Notes under the pieces: generated by a model | Told to the model about the DNA's origin: nothing | The model's database searches: none | Seen by the model: the letters and a program-made list of their open reading frames with translations, nothing else | Translations under genes and position numbers: made by a program | Shown: in pieces, positions 61,388 through 64,000 of the stretch | Position numbering within the stretch: position 1 is the first letter of the stretch | How the letters are laid out: each line of letters opens with the position of its first letter | From: Trogon surrucura | Taxonomy: Eukaryota > Chordata > Aves > Trogoniformes > Trogonidae | DNA: 64,000 bases | Assembly (NCBI GenBank): GCA_020746105.1 | Contig: CM036618.1 | Span: 7,944,501 to 8,008,500, forward strand | Reading direction: 5' to 3'

Positions 61388-62579
61388 GTAAGCAACACTC
61401 AGAGTAAAGAATGGAGTCAGCATCACTGGGTCTGCTTAGGAACAAACCAGAAGAAAATTTGAATGTAAATCATATTCCTAAATTTGCAAGCTATATAAAA
61501 AAAAGAAGAGGGGACTGGAGGAAGAAACTAGACCAGACATATCAAGACCAAATTTCCCAACATTTCAAGTCTTTGCTCATGCCAGTGGGTTTTATACAGA
61601 GAGTAATTAAGTTCTCTGAAAGAGACATCAAACACTATACAGCATCAAAATCTGGCAGTAACGTTGTTAATTCTTGAAGCTTGAAGAATATGGTTTTTGT
61701 TACAATGTTTTCAAAGACGGTTTTTTATTTACCATATTTCACTGATAATTATTTCATGCAGCAACTTTTATACAAGTGGTTGCTGGATGATTATGCTCCA
61801 GATGTCTATTAAAGTTGATGAATATATTTAGGTATTAACATTCTGTAGCATTTAAAACAGTTATAAAAGGACAGATGGCCTCTTGTAACTACTATTTCTG
61901 TTAATTATTTATATTTCTGTGTTGTCTGGAACTCCAAAACGATGAGAAGATTGCTGTGTGAGGTGCTGTTTATTCCCAGTAAAAGAGACACTACCTGACC
62001 AAGGCAAGAGCAATTTGATAAGTACAAGGTAAAGAAAAGATTTAGTTTCTTTTGTAGTACAAATAAGATGCTGAGGAATAAAAATGAGAAGATCTTGGCT
62101 ACATTTGTACTGATAAACTAAGCAGTACCGAAGATTTTCTCATGGATCTTAGATAAAATGAATATGCTTTTTGTGTCCTAACTATTAAACATCCTTGAAC
62201 TACAAAACAAGATGTCTGAACTAAAATGTCCGGTTCATGTTGGCTTCTAAATTGTGCCCAGAACTTGTCTGGAAGACTATTAGCTGGTTCAGGGAAAAAA
62301 TATAAATGTTTCAACAACTCGTCTAATGATTAAAAGCAGAGAAGGTTGAATTGTAGTGTCCCATGGTTTAATTTGTGCATATAACTGAAGCACCATTGAG
62401 ACACTGGAGATGGATCAAGTTATATTACCTGGCCTCTCTTCTATAATACCTGTATCCAAAATATTTGAAGAAGTCATTTTTAGGGTATCAACCAAAGGAT
62501 CTCCTTTTAGATTTTTTTTGGAACTTGGGTTAGTAATGGGGAGAATATCTCCAAGAACAGTATAAGAAAGTAGAGTATT
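61388..62579. other. Unique DNA, no gene recognised
   Basis: An ATG-started 88-codon frame at 61411-61677 is Lys/Asn/Ser-rich and unrecognised. CpG falls back to background. No repeat recognised. Confidence 0.45.
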
Positions 62580-63022
62580 TGCTGCAGTATAAGGAAGACA
62601 TTGACGTGCTGGAGAGGGTTCAGAGCAGGGCAATGAAGCTTGTGAAGGGTCTAGAGAAAGGAGAGGGTCTGAAAGGAGATTGTAGAGAGGTTGATGCTGG
62701 TCTCTTCTCACAAGTTACAACTAATAGGACAAGAGAAAACGGCTTCAAGTTTGCCAGGGGAGGTTTAGGTTAGACACTAAGAGAAACTTCTGCACTGAGA
62801 AGGTTATCAAAGGCTGGAGTAGGCTGCCCAGGAAAGTGGCTGAATCATCATCCTTGACTGTATTTAAAAGCTATCAAGATATAGTGCTCAGGAACATGGT
62901 TTAGAAATGGACCTGGCAGAATTAAAGGATGGTTGGACTTGATGACCTTGAAGGCCTTTTCCACACATAATGATTCTATGATTCTGTGATTCTATGATTA
63001 TATAATTCTATCATTCTATGAC
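62580..63022 (+). mobile_element. CR1 LINE, 5'-truncated, about 440 bp
   Basis: Sense CR1 starting in ORF2 at the [20 protein letters not shown] coding text (62598 onward) with an internal deletion before [20 protein letters not shown]. The 3' region has GTAGGCTGCCCAGGAAAGTG, GGAACATGGTTTAGAAATGG and GGTTGGACTTGATGACCTTG. The terminus is expanded to about six degenerate ATTCTATGAT-like units (62969-63022), more than in other copies here. Confidence 0.93.
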
Positions 63023-63023
63023 A

Positions 63024-63182
63024 GACATTCCACATCCTCTGCAGGTGTCTGTGCCAAGGCTCTGACCACCCTCACAGTAAAAAATAATTTCTTTGCATTG
63101 AATTCCCCATGTTGCTGCTAGTATCTATACCCTCTCATTCTGTCACTGCATTTCTCTGAAAAGTCTCTTGATCTTCTCTGTA
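63024..63182 (-). mobile_element. CR1 fragment, antisense, left part of a split copy
   Basis: Plus strand CATCCTCTGCAGGTGTCTGT, GCCAAGGCTCTGACCACCCT, CACAGTAAAAAATAATTTCT and CTCTGAAAAGTCTCTTGATC are the reverse complement of the end of CR1 ORF2. It lacks the CR1 3' terminus, which should lie to its left where a sense CR1 now ends. Its upstream continuation appears to be 63815-64000. Confidence 0.75.
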
Positions 63183-63183
63183 T

Positions 63184-63783
63184 CCTGGGGTGTTTTAAGA
63201 AAGTATGTCCAGCAGGTCTAAGGAGGTCCTCCTCCCCCTCTACTCTGCCCTGCTGAGGCCACATCTGGAATATTGTGTCCAGTTCTGGGCCCCTCAGCTC
63301 AAGAAAGACAGGGAGCTACTGGAGAGAGTCCAAGGGAGAGCTACGAGGGTGATCAAGGGACTTGAACGTCTCTCCTGTGAAGAGAGACTGAGAGAACTGG
63401 GGCTGTTCAGCCTTGAAAGGAGACGGCTGAGAGGGGACCTTATTTACATATACAAATATCTGAGGGGTGGGTGTCAAGAAAAAGGGGACAGTCTCTTCTA
63501 AGTGGTGCCCAGAAATAGAACAAGGAATAATGGGTTTAAGTTAGAACACAGGAAGTTCCACCTCAACATGAGGAAAAACTTTTTTACTATGAGGTTGACA
63601 GAGGCCTGGCACAGGCTGCCCAGAGAGGGTGTGGAGTCTCCTTCTCTGGAGACTTTCAAATCCTGCCTGGATGCGTTCCTGTGTGGCTGCCCCGGGGGAT
63701 CCTGCTCTGGCAGGTGGGCTGAACTGGATGATCTTTTGAGGTCCCTTCCAATCCCTAGCATTCTATGATTCTATGATTCTATG
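63184..63783 (+). mobile_element. CR1 LINE, 5'-truncated, about 600 bp, nested
   Basis: Sense CR1 from TCCTGGGGTGTTTTAAGAAA through ORF2 to a three-unit ATTCTATGAT terminus at 63761-63783. It is nearly intact across its length and of the same subtype as 10376-11049 and 32408-34213. Position between two pieces of one antisense CR1 marks it as the younger insertion. Confidence 0.95.
63205..63768 (+). pseudogene. CR1 ORF2 C-terminal fragment
   Basis: From 63205: [80 protein letters not shown], ending GDSLF then TAA at 63499-63501. The frame resumes immediately: [40 protein letters not shown] to the 3' end at 63768. Only one stop separates two long open parts, so this is the least damaged CR1 coding remnant in the window, but the enzyme's catalytic half was never present in this truncated copy. 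Confidence 0.88.
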
Positions 63784-63814
63784 TAGCCAGCAATAGGATT
63801 ATCTCAGAAGCCTT

Positions 63815-64000
63815 TTTTTTTTCCCCAGACTGAACAAACTCAATTTCCTCTGCTGCTTTTTGTACATATTTTTCTCCTACTAGCTATCCATTTTCAGGGC
63901 TCATCTACACTGACTCCATCCAGTAAGTCCATCTCCACTAGAGTCACTCCAACATGTCCCTGTCTCTCTTGGACTGGGGAGCCCAAAACCTGGATGAGAA
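63815..64000 (-). mobile_element. CR1 fragment, antisense, runs off the window
   Basis: Plus strand CCCCAGACTGAACAAACTCA, ATTTCCTCTGCTGCTTTTTG, then CCAACATGTCCCTGTCTCTC and TTGGACTGGGGAGCCCAAAA match the reverse complement of the CR1 region encoding KDRELLERV and the LFSLERRRL block. It continues past the window end and probably joins 63024-63182 as one older copy. Confidence 0.8.

Noticed and set aside
61411-61677. 88-codon Lys/Asn-rich frame including GDWRKKLDQ
   Set aside because: A faint likeness to cytosolic sulfotransferase C-termini rests on two or three residues; composition is that of AT-rich random sequence.

Overview
The window looks like nuclear DNA from a bird. It is AT-rich and gene-poor, and its interspersed repeats are almost all CR1 non-LTR retrotransposons, most of them 5'-truncated pieces that keep the characteristic 3' terminus of ATTCTATGAT-like 8-mers. 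It also carries a solo avian endogenous-retrovirus LTR (begins TGTCCTG, ends in a TTAAACCACCACA-like terminus) and two tRNA-Ile-derived SINEs with CR1-like tails. SINEs of that build (TguSINE1 type) were described from zebra finch, so a passerine or related neoavian bird is my best guess; this is inference from repeat content. Nothing prokaryotic, phage-like or CRISPR-like was seen.

Layout. 1-8.8 kb: unique sequence with one probable partial LTR (6935-7240). 8.8-11 kb: two plus-strand CR1s, the second carrying the C-terminal part of reverse transcriptase. 11-15.7 kb: unique sequence, with a GC/CpG-richer block at about 13.08-13.86 kb. 15.99-16.58 kb: solo LTR interrupted by an antisense tRNA-SINE. 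17.5 kb: CR1. 17.9-27 kb: mostly unique, with a TG microsatellite and a 133-bp CCCTT tract. 27-29 kb: three minus-strand CR1 tails. 32.4-34.2 kb: the longest CR1, with a recognisable but broken reverse transcriptase. 35.5, 38.4, 41.1 kb: short CR1 tails. 46.0-48.3 kb: two old CR1s converging on each other, the second split by a sense tRNA-SINE. 51.6 kb: a strong 62-nt hairpin beside a CR1 tail. 52-62.6 kb: unique DNA containing the only places that look faintly exon-like (56.8 and 61.2 kb). 62.6-64 kb: a composite of plus-strand CR1s placed in or beside a minus-strand CR1 that runs off the end.

Genes. I find no protein-coding gene that I can defend. Apart from decayed CR1 reverse transcriptase, the long open frames are of the size expected by chance in 64 kb of AT-rich DNA. 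The best unverified coding candidate is 61228-61387, an open 53-codon segment with consensus splice sites and unusually many CpGs. The window is therefore best read as an intergenic or large-intron segment shaped by successive CR1, SINE and LTR insertions, several of them nested so that relative ages can be read.
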